Under the pieces are notes generated by a model, which worked only from the letters and a program-made list of their open reading frames with translations, did not search any database and was not told where the DNA came from. Shown here one piece after another: positions 8,512-18,751 of a stretch of 64,000 nucleotides of DNA (its first letter is position 1; every line of letters starts with the position of its first letter). A program made the position numbers and the translations under genes. This DNA comes from Entomomonas asaccharolytica. GTDB taxonomy: Bacteria > Pseudomonadota > Gammaproteobacteria > Pseudomonadales > Pseudomonadaceae. Location: contig NZ_CP067393.1 of NCBI RefSeq assembly GCF_016653615.1, forward strand, positions 2,247,673-2,311,672, in the 5' to 3' direction.

Positions 8512-9267
8512 TTATTGGGGGCAATCGTTACCACACCTTAATTTTTGTAAAAAAGCATTACCCCCTAAATTATCCATTTGTTTGCGGATAAATATGCCAC
8601 GAGAATTTATATAGGTAGTGGGCTTAGCAGGGTTCCAATTTCTAGGATTAGGTAATACTGCCGCTAACAAACTAGCTTGTTCTTTAGTTAATTGTCTAGC
8701 TGTAGTATTGAAATAGTATTGCGCCGCAGCCTCTGCACCAAAAATACCATTTCCCCATTCTGCACTGTTTAAATAAACTTCAAGAATTCGTTGTTTTGAC
8801 CAAAGCAGTTCAATCCAAGCGGTAAACCAAACCTCTACGCCTTTACGAAACCAACTACGACCAGACCATAAAAAGATATTTTTAGAAACTTGCTGACTAA
8901 TGGTGCTTGCTCCTCTGAGATTTCCACCATCTGCATTATGCTTTAATGCTTGTTGGATTGCTTCCATATCAAAACCATGATGATATGGAAAATTTTGATC
9001 TTCTGAAGCAATAACCGCTAATTTTAAACTATCCGAAATCTCGTACCAACCTTTCCACTCTCTTTGGAATTTAAGACCATCACCTGCTTGCCAGCTTTCA
9101 ATTTTACGCTCGACCATCAGCGAAGTACCAATTGGATTAATCCAACGCATACTTAATACAAGCAATACAGACATGACTAAGATTCCTATTACTGAAAAAA
9201 CAGTAATCCAGAATAGTCTTTTAAAAAACTTGCGAATCCATTGTAGAATTTTTATTAATTTCGCCAT
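8512..9267 (-). CDS. mtgA: Monofunctional peptidoglycan glycosyltransferase MtgA
   Basis: A 251-residue GT51 enzyme that polymerises lipid II into glycan strands without a transpeptidase domain. It has an N-terminal membrane anchor (about residues 18-40). The GT51 motifs are present: ASEDQNFPYHHGFD with catalytic E89, GASTISQQVSKNIFLW, and the ELLWSKQRILEVYLN region. A frame from a TTG at 9276 exists, but the ATG at 9267 gives the usual length and has GGA 6 nt upstream. It follows pbpC by 42 nt on the same strand, so both glycosyltransferases are probably co-expressed. Confidence 0.95.
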   Translation of the reverse strand: MAKLIKILQWIRKFFKRLFWITVFSVIGILVMSVLLVLSMRWINPIGTSLMVERKIESWQAGDGLKFQREWKGWYEISDSLKLAVIASEDQNFPYHHGFDMEAIQQALKHNADGGNLRGASTISQQVSKNIFLWSGRSWFRKGVEVWFTAWIELLWSKQRILEVYLNSAEWGNGIFGAEAAAQYYFNTTARQLTKEQASLLAAVLPNPRNWNPAKPTTYINSRGIFIRKQMDNLGGNAFLQKLRCGNDCPQ

Positions 9268-9309
9268 ATTTTCCAAAATAAGCTATTAAATAAGTAAAAG
9301 TATAACATT

Positions 9310-11655
9310 TTACTGAATAGAAAACTCAATGGTTGCTGTTTGGCCTAGTTCATCTAGTAGGGTTAATTGTTGCTTACCTGCTTTTATAAAGGCTCTATTA
9401 AAGGATTCATCAGGTGCAGTTTCCTCAATTAATTCGCCATTGAGAAACCACCAACGTTGCCCTGCGCCCCCTAATGAAGAAAGCTTTAATGTTAAAGGTT
9501 CTGTATTAATGGCAGGTAAGCGCAATCTATCCCCATCCCTTACGCCTACGATAAAAAGAGGCGCTGCTTTTACTGGCAGTAATGGTGGACAATCTTTATC
9601 AGCCTTAGGTAAGCGACGATTACGACGCTCGGTATAAATAAGCCAAGGTTCTAAAGGCGCAGGCCATAAATCAATACGCTTTTCAATCGCCCCATCACAA
9701 TCAGCAGCCACCTGTAAGCCCTTACTATTAACCCAAATAGTTTGACTTATACCTGTGCCGAGTGGTTGGTCTGGGGCGAGTAAAGTAGGCGGTGTTAAAC
9801 TGTCTAATGTCCAAGCAAAACGCTCTTTGCGACAATTGCTATCTTTAATAGACAATGGTTGTCCAGAAGGCCAACAAATAGCGGCTACTCCTACACTCGC
9901 TGGTTGATTACTTTCAGTAACCGCCAATGCTTTGCTTGCAGTTTGGTTAATAATCAGGTCATGTACTTGTAATAATAAAGGCGTTGCAGAAGCTACCCCA
10001 AACTGACCAGGCACAGGCGTTCCATCTGGTCTACCAATCCATACTCCCACTAAATAGCGAGGTCCTAAGCCAACCGCCCACGCATCTCGAAAGCCATAGC
10101 TAGTACCTGTTTTCCATGCTAAGACACTACGTTGCACTAACCTTGCTCGCTCATCTCGATCAGGCTCTGTTTGGCCTGCTAAAATACGCCTTACCACCCA
10201 AGCTGAACCTGCTGATAATAATGGTCTTTCTTCTAAAGCATCAGTCGGTTTAAAACGCAGTTGTGCAACCTTACCTTGACGTGCAAAAGCACTATAGCCC
10301 ACCACTAAATCTTCTAACTTAGTACCTACACCCCCTAAAATAACCGATAAATTAGGTTCTGCCATAGGGGGTAAGGTTAAGCCAATTCCTGCGCCTTTTA
10401 ATTCACCATAAAAACGTTTTGGCCCATAAGCTTCAAGTAACTGTACAGCAGGTAGGTTGAGTGACATGGACAAAGCTTCACTGGCGGATACAGGCCCTAT
10501 AAAACCTGCCGAGAAATTACCTGGCTTATAATCTCCATAGCGTCTTGGCACATCCTGTAACAGTGACTCTGAATGAATCAATCCTGCATCCATCGCCATG
10601 GCATAGAGAAAAGGCTTTAAAGTAGAACCCGGTGAACGAATAGATGACACCATATCCACATGGCCAAAACGCTTATCATCGGTAATATCTATAGACCCCA
10701 GATAAGCCTTTACCTCCATAGTTTGATGATCGACCACCAAAATAGCCGCTGAGGTATATTCAGGTAAACGCACTTGCCAGTTTTTTAGCAGATCCTCTAA
10801 ACGACGCTGCATACTGACATTGATGGTACTTTGGATAACAGATGTTTTACTGTCATTATATAAGCGTCTTGCTAATAGTGGCGCCATTTGCGGCTCTTGC
10901 CGATCTGTTAAAAAAATACTTTCTTGCTTTATTTCATCAATAACAGACTGCGGCCATTTTTTAAATTCGGCCAAACGGTTTAACACTTTATCTCTTGCTA
11001 GCTTAGCACGCTCAGGATAACGATCTGGTCTTAATCGACTAGGAGCTTGTGGCAATACCGCCAATAATGCAGCTTCTGCTCGGGTAAGCTGATCTGGCGG
11101 CTTGCCTAAGTAAGCCCAACTAGCAGCCGCCACCCCTTCAATTGTACCACCATAGGGAGCGCGATTAAGGTATAAAGTGAGTATTTGATCTTTGCTCAAG
11201 TGCCACTCTAACTGCATGGTACGGAAGATTTGTCTTACTTTTCCCCAGTAAGTCCGCGGATGTGGCTCGATTAGCCTAGCCACTTGCATTGATAAAGTGC
11301 TACCCCCTGAAATAATCTTACCACCCGTTAGGTTTTGCCAAAATGCACGCCCTAAGGCTACAGGATTGACACCGGGATGTTCATAAAACCAACGATCTTC
11401 ATAGGTTAATAAGGCTTCAATATAGGCAGGTGATACTTGTTCTATAGTAATCGGATAACGCCACACACCATCTCTGTCAGCAAAACGCCATAAGGGTGTG
11501 CCATCGCTCGCTAATACAATACGGGCAATGCCATCTTCTGGCATAGGTAATGGAAATAGCTTATCAAGTACCCATAACAAACCAATGATAATAATCGGAA
11601 TGGATACCCAAATTCGCCAATGCCTACCAATAAAACGCAAAATAGCCAACTTCAC
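9310..11655 (-). CDS. pbpC: Penicillin-binding protein 1C
   Basis: A 781-residue bifunctional class A PBP of the 1C type. It starts at a GTG. A membrane anchor (about residues 14-30) is followed by the GT51 domain with YEDRWFYEHPG (E86) and GGSTLSMQVARL. The transpeptidase has SPGSTLKPF (S344-K347), SMSLN and KTGTSYG. The C-terminal about 90 residues form the Ig-like module typical of PBP1C. In E. coli and relatives pbpC is paired with a bacterial alpha-2-macroglobulin, as here, where it lies 56 nt downstream of one. The two are thought to defend and repair the envelope together when proteases breach it. A terminator-like hairpin lies in the gap. Confidence 0.97.
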   Translation of the reverse strand: MKLAILRFIGRHWRIWVSIPIIIIGLLWVLDKLFPLPMPEDGIARIVLASDGTPLWRFADRDGVWRYPITIEQVSPAYIEALLTYEDRWFYEHPGVNPVALGRAFWQNLTGGKIISGGSTLSMQVARLIEPHPRTYWGKVRQIFRTMQLEWHLSKDQILTLYLNRAPYGGTIEGVAAASWAYLGKPPDQLTRAEAALLAVLPQAPSRLRPDRYPERAKLARDKVLNRLAEFKKWPQSVIDEIKQESIFLTDRQEPQMAPLLARRLYNDSKTSVIQSTINVSMQRRLEDLLKNWQVRLPEYTSAAILVVDHQTMEVKAYLGSIDITDDKRFGHVDMVSSIRSPGSTLKPFLYAMAMDAGLIHSESLLQDVPRRYGDYKPGNFSAGFIGPVSASEALSMSLNLPAVQLLEAYGPKRFYGELKGAGIGLTLPPMAEPNLSVILGGVGTKLEDLVVGYSAFARQGKVAQLRFKPTDALEERPLLSAGSAWVVRRILAGQTEPDRDERARLVQRSVLAWKTGTSYGFRDAWAVGLGPRYLVGVWIGRPDGTPVPGQFGVASATPLLLQVHDLIINQTASKALAVTESNQPASVGVAAICWPSGQPLSIKDSNCRKERFAWTLDSLTPPTLLAPDQPLGTGISQTIWVNSKGLQVAADCDGAIEKRIDLWPAPLEPWLIYTERRNRRLPKADKDCPPLLPVKAAPLFIVGVRDGDRLRLPAINTEPLTLKLSSLGGAGQRWWFLNGELIEETAPDESFNRAFIKAGKQQLTLLDELGQTATIEFSIQ

Positions 11656-11669
11656 CTACTCTACAAAAC

Positions 11670-11694
11670 AAAAGGCGTACTCAGTACGCCTTTT
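11670..11694 (-). terminator. Hairpin between alpha-2-macroglobulin gene and pbpC
   Basis: AAAAGGCGTAC and GTACGCCTTTT form an 11-bp stem with a 3-nt loop, followed on the minus strand by T-rich CCTTTTGTTTTG. It would reduce read-through from the macroglobulin gene into pbpC. Confidence 0.75.
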
Positions 11695-11711
11695 AATTAA
11701 CTAGCTAATAC

Positions 11712-14700
11712 CTAGTGAGGCTTCACAATCAATAATGCAGGTGCATCACTGGTAGCTTGCCAATTAGGACGATACATAGACTCTACAACAGCAGGAGGTA
11801 CACGATACTCACCCGGTGTTACCGCACGTGCTAAATATAAGATATCGGTGGTTTGGTTAGAATAGTTATAACCTAAATCCAACTGTATTACATAGCGATC
11901 ATCGCGGAACTCTTGATGGGCAATACGCGCTCTTTGCATAGATTTTAAAGATTCCTTAATAGTATCAGCAGCATCTTTTAAACTAGCCGATGCTTGTGCT
12001 AGATTTTGATTTTCCAACTCTAAACCTGCTGGTAATAAATCTACCAATAACGCATCAGTAATACGCTGTTTAGTGGCTAGTTTAATCCGTACAATTATCA
12101 AGTCACCACTTCTGACATTAATAAGATTTAGAGGTCTACCATTTAAATCTAAATACTCTTTAGAAATAAATAAACCATCATTAGTAGTAGCTTTTGGTGC
12201 TTGACTAGGATAACCCGTTACATTAACTGTTTGATATAACGGCACATCTGCTGTTTTATTGACTACTTTTAAGGTAGTAATCTTACGCATTTCCTCATCA
12301 GATAATTTTAAGCTCGGTTGCTTATCGGTAACTGTATACTTATTACCAGCTACCTCAACGTCTGCTTGCCAAGCCTTCTCTGGGGTTAATAGAATACGAT
12401 AACCTGCTAAGAAAATTGCATTGCGCTCTTGAGTAGATAACCAACGTTTATTAGCAATATCTTGGCTTAAGGTAAACATACGGTTATATATAGCATCCGC
12501 ACTACCCATTTGGTGTTCTTGCAGAATAGCAAGAATTAACGCATTATCACGCACCTCACTACCATAATCACCAATCCACCAATAGCTTCTTGAGTTATCG
12601 CGTGTTTTTACTAGCCCTTCTTTTAATGCTTGTTCCGCACGGGTATTGTCACCCATTAATTTCAACGCAGCCGATAACTGCACTAAAGAAAGACCAGAAG
12701 GTGCTTGACTACGACGATCATATAAAGCGCGTAATGCACCTAGTGGCGCTTGCTTAGAACGCGCTAATACATAACCTGCATAAGCTTGCGCAGCAAAACG
12801 AGTAGCCGTCACGTTATCAGTATAGTAAGGATCAATACTATTGTTATTTTGTACATAATTTAAAATACGTTTTACCGCATTTTGTAATGGTTCCTCAGGC
12901 ACTGAGAAACCGCGCTCACGGGCACGCAATAAGAAATCAGTTACATAAATAGATAACCAATAGCCCTCTTCACTATCATTGCTCCATAATCCAAAACTAC
13001 CGTTATGGCGCTGCATACCTAGCAAACGGCCAATCCCTATTTCAATAGCATTATGACGTTGCTCATCGGTTTGATCAGTCGTCACACTCAAACGTTTTAA
13101 TAACTCAGTGGTTGAGTAAAGTGATGGATAAAGACCACTGGTAGTCTGCTCCGCACACCCATAAGGATAAGCATGTAATGATTGAATTTGTTTAGACAAA
13201 TTCAATGGTGGTTGACTGGTTAATTGTAGCAAACCCTCTCTACCATCCATTTCCGTACCACTTAGTACTGCCGTTGGAATATTCCAAGGCGAGCTTTCTA
13301 AAACAGTTTGGAAGGTTTCTAAGGTTGCAGGATACGCAGGCCGTGTGCCTATACTCCACGTCCGCTTAATATCTGGCGCTGCTTTACCCTCAACAGTGAT
13401 ACCAGTTACGTTAACCGTTACCTTACCTACGCCCATACCAGATAAGGCTTTTACAGGTATAGTTAAGATTTTACGCTCGCCTTTTGCTACAGTAATTTGC
13501 TGAGGCTTACTATTAACTAAGGTAACAAATCCCTCTGAAGTTAAATTGACTGATAGCTTCTGTGGCTTTTCAGTTAAATTAGTAATATCTAACGCTAAGG
13601 TTGAACTATCACCACCTGCTAAGAAACGAGGCGTAGCAAGCTCTGCAATAACAGGCGCAGCCACTACTGTTTTAGCCTCTGCCATACCAAACGCATTATC
13701 AGTCCATGCTTGCCCCATTAACCTTAATTCGCCATTAAAGTCAGGAATGGCTAACGATACTTCAGCTTCACCATTGTCATTGACTGTGATTGGCTTGCTT
13801 TGTAATGCAACGATCATCACATTGGTATCTGGTTTCTTACCACCTTTAGCCAAGGCAGCATCACCACCAAATGACAAGGAAGCAATACGACCTTGCCCTG
13901 TTTCAATCAATTGACCATAAACATCTAGTTGATCTGCACCATACGCTTTACGACCAAAAATACCCGCAAATGGATCTGGTGTTTTATAGTTAGTGATATT
14001 TAAAACGCCCACATCCACCGCAGCCACTAACACAGTAGCATTCTTAATGGGATTACCTTGGCTATCTTTAGCTTTTACCTTAACCACTAAATTTTGCGAA
14101 GGCCCCATTTTTTCTGGCGCAACTAACTCAAGATTAACCTTACGTTGTTGGCGATCTAAAGGTAAATGTAACAGACCTACCGCACGTTTAGGGGTAGCAC
14201 CAACTTTACGATCACCAGGGCGAACGATTAAAGTAGAAATATATAAATCGTGGCGTTGCCATTTGCTATCGATAGGAATCTCAAAGGTTTTACCAGTAGC
14301 AGGTACATCAATCGCTTGCCACCATAATAAACCATCTGAAGACTCAATCATTAAATAACCACTACCCGCCGCAGGTGGGGTAATCGTTATCTTCGCTTTA
14401 TCACCCTCATTATAAGCGGGTTTATCAAGCGCAACTTTTACTTGATCTGGACGAACTGCTCCGCCCTCTTCGGTATTTTCCTGCCATGAATAACCCGCAC
14501 GGAATTGATAATTAGAAATTAAGCCAGTGGCTGGATTTTCCACTTCTAAACGATAATAACCCCACTCCACAGGATAGGTTAATTTAGCAGTCGTACCTTT
14601 TGCGATACTAATTTGCTGCTCATCCATCATTAAATCTTTTTGATTATAATTGCTATTCCAGCCATCGCTGTCTGAATAGTACCAATAATAATCACGACGC

Positions 14701-16634
14701 TCACGAACAAAACGTACTTTTAAATCTTTAGCGGCTAACTTATCGCCTTGAGCATTGGCTAGCAATACCTCAAACTCAACCGTAGTATCATAATCCACCT
14801 CTTTATCTTTAAATAAAGGACGGATACCTACCAATTGCTTAGCAGGCCATACAGACTGAATTACACGACGTACAATAGGACGACCACCACTTTCTTGCAA
14901 ACTGGCTTGGACAATTAACTGTAACGGTGATTTCACCTCTTTCCATTGGCTATCTAATCGAATAGTGCCTTTACCCTCTTTATCTAAAGGAAACTCACTA
15001 AAATCGATATTTTGTGATAAATACTTCTCATTTAAATCACCAAAATAGTAGCCTGGTAACTTAGCAACACCCTCTCTTAATGGGCGGACATACACCTGAC
15101 CACTCAATAAGTTACCACTGGCAGGTGCGCCATAAAGATAGCGACCATTAACGCCCACATACATGCTATCTACTGGTGCTAAAGGTTGTTCACTTGCTTT
15201 TAATTCTAAGGCAAGGCGTTCTGGTAAAAAATCCTCAACATTAAAATTATAATCTTGAACTTTTTTATCACCAATTTTAACTAAGAAAGACCAACGGCCT
15301 GTTTTTGCATCACTTGATACTTTTAACTGATATTGATAAAAACCTTGTTGCGTGGCTTTCCATACAAAACTACGTACAACCGTACCATCGGGGCTACGCA
15401 CCTCAACATTAACGGGCATATCCTTAACTTGATTGCCATCTTTATCACGTAATAACGCATTAAATAGTACAGTTTCACCAGGACGATATAAATCACGAGG
15501 ACCAAACATAAAGAATTGGAAAGCAGCGTCTTCTGGACCTGTCACCGTGAATTCTGATAAATCTAGTGCCGATGTTTTTAAACGTAACATCGTAGTTTGG
15601 CCATTATGGGCGGCCAATACAATATCTGCATCACTGATATTGGCTAACTCAGCATACCCTTTTGTATTAGTAGCAGCGTCTTCAATAACATTACCTTTAC
15701 TATCCAATACTTTGATATCAACACCAATAATAGCTTTACCCGTTTCCAATGACTGGGTAAAAACTGTTAAATTATCGCTGGATTTATAACGGTGTGCAGA
15801 AACACCGATATCAGAGATGGTAAATACCGTCGCAGGAAAACTGTATTTATATTCACCTGATTGACGTAATACCGCAAAATAAACACCTGGTTTTTGTAAT
15901 TGCTTAATGCCTGCAATGGGTAACATCACTGTTTCACGACGGTTTTTATCAGCATTTAGCTTAAAACCACCTGTATAGGCTAAATCAGCCATTGCTAACA
16001 GCTCTTCGGCATTCCAATATTGTAAGCTACCACCTCTACCCCATTGGCTAAAGAATTGCGGTAACTTATCATCATGAATTTTAAAAAACTCTACCGTGGC
16101 CTGCTGAACATTCAAAGTAACCACAGGTAGGCCTTCAGCTAACCGAACAGGCAATAAAGAGCCTCGACTAGCAAAACCTAACATAGGTTTTAAATCTTTA
16201 GTGGTTAAGCGAGCAACATATTCTACAGGAATGCTTTTACCGTTAACGCCTCTTAAACCTGCATCAACTGTCAATACCAGTTTACGATTCGGCTCTAGGT
16301 TATTAAAGGTCAACTCTTGTTGATTTTTAGATAAAACCCAAGCACCATCAACCTTACCTGACTTCGTATCAATCAAATGTAATTTATCATTAAATTTTTG
16401 ATTTGCTTTTAAAGGTACAGAAAAAGTAACAGAAAGCGTACTAGCACCATTGACTTGAATTTCTGAAACATCAATAACCTTTAACTCTTTACCTGCATAG
16501 CGTTTAGCCAATGTCGATTCATCAACTGCAGTTGAAGGCGGGCTCGTTGTTTGAGCCTGAGCAAAGTTATGAGATACTGTCCCAAACATCAAGGATATTA
16601 ATAAAGGGACTGCTAGCCAATATTTTTTATTCAT
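11712..16634 (-). CDS. yfhM: Bacterial alpha-2-macroglobulin, thioester type
   Basis: About 1640 residues, close to E. coli YfhM/ECAM (1653). It is a periplasmic protease trap: a protease cuts the bait region and is then covalently caught. The thioester motif GCAEQ is present near residue 1160, within a terpenoid-cyclase-like alpha/alpha domain (QPPLNLSKQI... through the helical repeats). Upstream are macroglobulin-like beta domains, including the segment FFMFGPRDLYRPGETVLFNA. The first ATG at 16649 has no good ribosome site; the ATG five codons on at 16634 has AGGAT 8 nt upstream and begins a normal signal peptide (MNKKYWLAVPLLISLMFG). The peptide ends AQAQ, a signal peptidase I site; no lipobox is seen, unlike the lipoprotein form in E. 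coli. pbpC and mtgA follow. Confidence 0.93.
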   Translation of the reverse strand: MNKKYWLAVPLLISLMFGTVSHNFAQAQTTSPPSTAVDESTLAKRYAGKELKVIDVSEIQVNGASTLSVTFSVPLKANQKFNDKLHLIDTKSGKVDGAWVLSKNQQELTFNNLEPNRKLVLTVDAGLRGVNGKSIPVEYVARLTTKDLKPMLGFASRGSLLPVRLAEGLPVVTLNVQQATVEFFKIHDDKLPQFFSQWGRGGSLQYWNAEELLAMADLAYTGGFKLNADKNRRETVMLPIAGIKQLQKPGVYFAVLRQSGEYKYSFPATVFTISDIGVSAHRYKSSDNLTVFTQSLETGKAIIGVDIKVLDSKGNVIEDAATNTKGYAELANISDADIVLAAHNGQTTMLRLKTSALDLSEFTVTGPEDAAFQFFMFGPRDLYRPGETVLFNALLRDKDGNQVKDMPVNVEVRSPDGTVVRSFVWKATQQGFYQYQLKVSSDAKTGRWSFLVKIGDKKVQDYNFNVEDFLPERLALELKASEQPLAPVDSMYVGVNGRYLYGAPASGNLLSGQVYVRPLREGVAKLPGYYFGDLNEKYLSQNIDFSEFPLDKEGKGTIRLDSQWKEVKSPLQLIVQASLQESGGRPIVRRVIQSVWPAKQLVGIRPLFKDKEVDYDTTVEFEVLLANAQGDKLAAKDLKVRFVRERRDYYWYYSDSDGWNSNYNQKDLMMDEQQISIAKGTTAKLTYPVEWGYYRLEVENPATGLISNYQFRAGYSWQENTEEGGAVRPDQVKVALDKPAYNEGDKAKITITPPAAGSGYLMIESSDGLLWWQAIDVPATGKTFEIPIDSKWQRHDLYISTLIVRPGDRKVGATPKRAVGLLHLPLDRQQRKVNLELVAPEKMGPSQNLVVKVKAKDSQGNPIKNATVLVAAVDVGVLNITNYKTPDPFAGIFGRKAYGADQLDVYGQLIETGQGRIASLSFGGDAALAKGGKKPDTNVMIVALQSKPITVNDNGEAEVSLAIPDFNGELRLMGQAWTDNAFGMAEAKTVVAAPVIAELATPRFLAGGDSSTLALDITNLTEKPQKLSVNLTSEGFVTLVNSKPQQITVAKGERKILTIPVKALSGMGVGKVTVNVTGITVEGKAAPDIKRTWSIGTRPAYPATLETFQTVLESSPWNIPTAVLSGTEMDGREGLLQLTSQPPLNLSKQIQSLHAYPYGCAEQTTSGLYPSLYSTTELLKRLSVTTDQTDEQRHNAIEIGIGRLLGMQRHNGSFGLWSNDSEEGYWLSIYVTDFLLRARERGFSVPEEPLQNAVKRILNYVQNNNSIDPYYTDNVTATRFAAQAYAGYVLARSKQAPLGALRALYDRRSQAPSGLSLVQLSAALKLMGDNTRAEQALKEGLVKTRDNSRSYWWIGDYGSEVRDNALILAILQEHQMGSADAIYNRMFTLSQDIANKRWLSTQERNAIFLAGYRILLTPEKAWQADVEVAGNKYTVTDKQPSLKLSDEEMRKITTLKVVNKTADVPLYQTVNVTGYPSQAPKATTNDGLFISKEYLDLNGRPLNLINVRSGDLIIVRIKLATKQRITDALLVDLLPAGLELENQNLAQASASLKDAADTIKESLKSMQRARIAHQEFRDDRYVIQLDLGYNYSNQTTDILYLARAVTPGEYRVPPAVVESMYRPNWQATSDAPALLIVKPH

Positions 16635-16851
16635 AAAAGCATCCTGCATTTCTGCAATTAAATAAAAAGTCAGTATTCAACCACTATATATTACTCAGTT
16701 ATATCATAATTGATAAAAGTTAATTATTCCTTAACATTTTACTATTTAGCTATTAACAAAACGTTGCTTAACATAACAACACTACTTGAACTTCACTAAC
16801 AATAGACAGCATAAACTCATACAGCTTTGTAATAGTCAATTTCTAATACAA

Positions 16852-16882
16852 AAAAATAGCCCCATTTTTGGGGCTATTTTTA
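16852..16882 (-). terminator. Terminator of the MHS transporter gene
   Basis: AAAAATAGCCCC and GGGGCTATTTTT form a 12-bp stem with a short AT loop just after the stop at 16888; A/T tails on both sides allow action in either direction. Confidence 0.9.
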
Positions 16883-16887
16883 TAGCA

Positions 16888-18207
16888 TTAGTTTTTATTA
16901 TCTGTAAATTTACTACCCTGATCGCACAACCCTGAAACGATCACAAAAATAGCAGAGATAAATAAAATAATAATCACCCCAATGGTTGAATTATCTGGTG
17001 ATACTTTTACCAACCAAAGCGCTAATAAAGGAGCTAAACCACCTAATGCACCACCTATCTCTCTGCCTGTACCAATGCCTGTAGAACGCACTTGGACAGG
17101 GAATTGTCTGCTTAAAAATGAGCCTTGTGCCGCAAACATCATGGGGGTTAAAAAGCCAGTGGTGATAATTAATGCAAAATAAATGTAATGCTCGTTAGCA
17201 GTATCTATTAACCACATAAAGGGTAAGATATATAACAAAGTAATAACCGCACCTGTAATCATCACTTTCTTACTGCTCCACTTGTCACACATCCAACCAA
17301 AACAAGGAATAGTAAATAAAGCCACTAAACTGGCAAGGGTAATGGATAATGAAGTTACATCCGCAGTAACGCCCTTATACTGATCTAAATAAGCTAATGA
17401 GAAAGTTTTAAAGGTATAACTTAACGCGTTATAACCCAATGCCAAGAAGAAAGCGACCAATAACCCCTTGATATGGAATTTAAAGATATCATGGAAAGGT
17501 GCTTTATCACGCTTATGCTCATGCACAATCTTATCGAAGTCTGGCGTCTCAGGTAAGCTACGTCTTACCCATAACCCTACGAAAACCAATACGAAACTTA
17601 GAATAAAAGGAATTCGCCAACCACCATTTAATAAGAACTCTTGACCGAACAAACTTAAGATAAAAACAGTCAATGACGAAAGCAATAAACCTAAATTTAA
17701 ACCAATGGCAGGCCAAGCGCCTTGGCTACCTCTTTTCTTGGTGGAGGCATGTTCATACGAAGTAATAGCTGCGCCTGCTAACTCAGCACCAGCACCTAAA
17801 CCTTGAATAAAACGAATAAAAACTAACGCAATAGGCGCCCAAACACCAATAGTATCATAGGTAGGAATAAGACCAATGATTGTGGTACAAACACCCATTA
17901 GAATAAAGGTAACCACCAACATTTTTTTACGACCAAAACGGTCACCATAACGACCAAATAACATTCCACCTACAGGTCTTGCAATAAAACCAATAGCAAA
18001 GGTAGCAAATGCTTTTAAGCTAGCACTTTTGGGATCAGCTGTATCAAAAAATACCTGCCCAAATACTAGCGCTGCCATGGTTGCATATAGGTAAAAGTCA
18101 TACCACTCAAGCATAGAACCGACAATAGTAGCTGTCGCTACTTTGCGCAATCGTTTCTTCTCCTGTTCTGGAGTTTCAACACTTATATTATTGTTATTGT
18201 TTACCAT
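16888..18207 (-). CDS. MFS transporter, metabolite:H+ symporter (MHS) family
   Basis: A 439-residue, 12-span inner-membrane symporter. The MFS loop motif GRYGDRFGRKKML lies between spans 2 and 3, and the MHS hallmark FIRFIQGLGAGAELAGA in span 4. This family takes up organic acids, betaines or shikimate with protons; the substrate cannot be told from sequence. The N-terminus is an Asn-rich soluble stretch (MVNNNNN). GAGGT lies 8 nt before the ATG. Monocistronic, with its own terminator. Confidence 0.9.
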   Translation of the reverse strand: MVNNNNNISVETPEQEKKRLRKVATATIVGSMLEWYDFYLYATMAALVFGQVFFDTADPKSASLKAFATFAIGFIARPVGGMLFGRYGDRFGRKKMLVVTFILMGVCTTIIGLIPTYDTIGVWAPIALVFIRFIQGLGAGAELAGAAITSYEHASTKKRGSQGAWPAIGLNLGLLLSSLTVFILSLFGQEFLLNGGWRIPFILSFVLVFVGLWVRRSLPETPDFDKIVHEHKRDKAPFHDIFKFHIKGLLVAFFLALGYNALSYTFKTFSLAYLDQYKGVTADVTSLSITLASLVALFTIPCFGWMCDKWSSKKVMITGAVITLLYILPFMWLIDTANEHYIYFALIITTGFLTPMMFAAQGSFLSRQFPVQVRSTGIGTGREIGGALGGLAPLLALWLVKVSPDNSTIGVIIILFISAIFVIVSGLCDQGSKFTDNKN

Positions 18208-18751
18208 CTTTGATTACCTCAAGTTGTTATTTTTTTAAAAATTGACTAATGAGTGAAAGTTATTGGTTGCAAAGCCTCCCCTATAGATTTTTAGTTAAAA
18301 TAACACTGCTACATAAGAAAAAATTTATCTTACATAGTGTTTAAAAACTGTTTTTATTTAGCTAATACAGCAATAGACTTTAGCAAACAATCAACATGGC
18401 GCTTTTGGCCATAAAGATAAGCACTAATTACCTTATATATTCTTGTAGTGACATAATTAATTATTAATTGAATTAAATAAAACATAAATTACCTTTTTGC
18501 ATTACTCACAATATTATTTTTTATATTTATCTTAAGTTAGCTATACTTCCATGCTAATAACTTATTGTAAACACCAACTTTAGTTTAGTTAGCAAGTATT
18601 TAGAAACCATCTGTACTGCTTTATAATTTTTATAGTTAACTAAATTTACTAGCTAATATTTATACTTTACCTGAAAATGCCTGATCTTCCAAAATTATTT
18701 TATTATTTAATAACCTAAGTATATATTAGCCCTTTTTTAAGCAGTCTTATT
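18208..18751. other. 544-bp AT-rich intergenic region
   Basis: This lies between two divergent transporter genes. No open frame, tRNA or convincing hairpin is visible. It must hold promoters for both flanking genes, but none is clear by eye. Confidence 0.5.
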
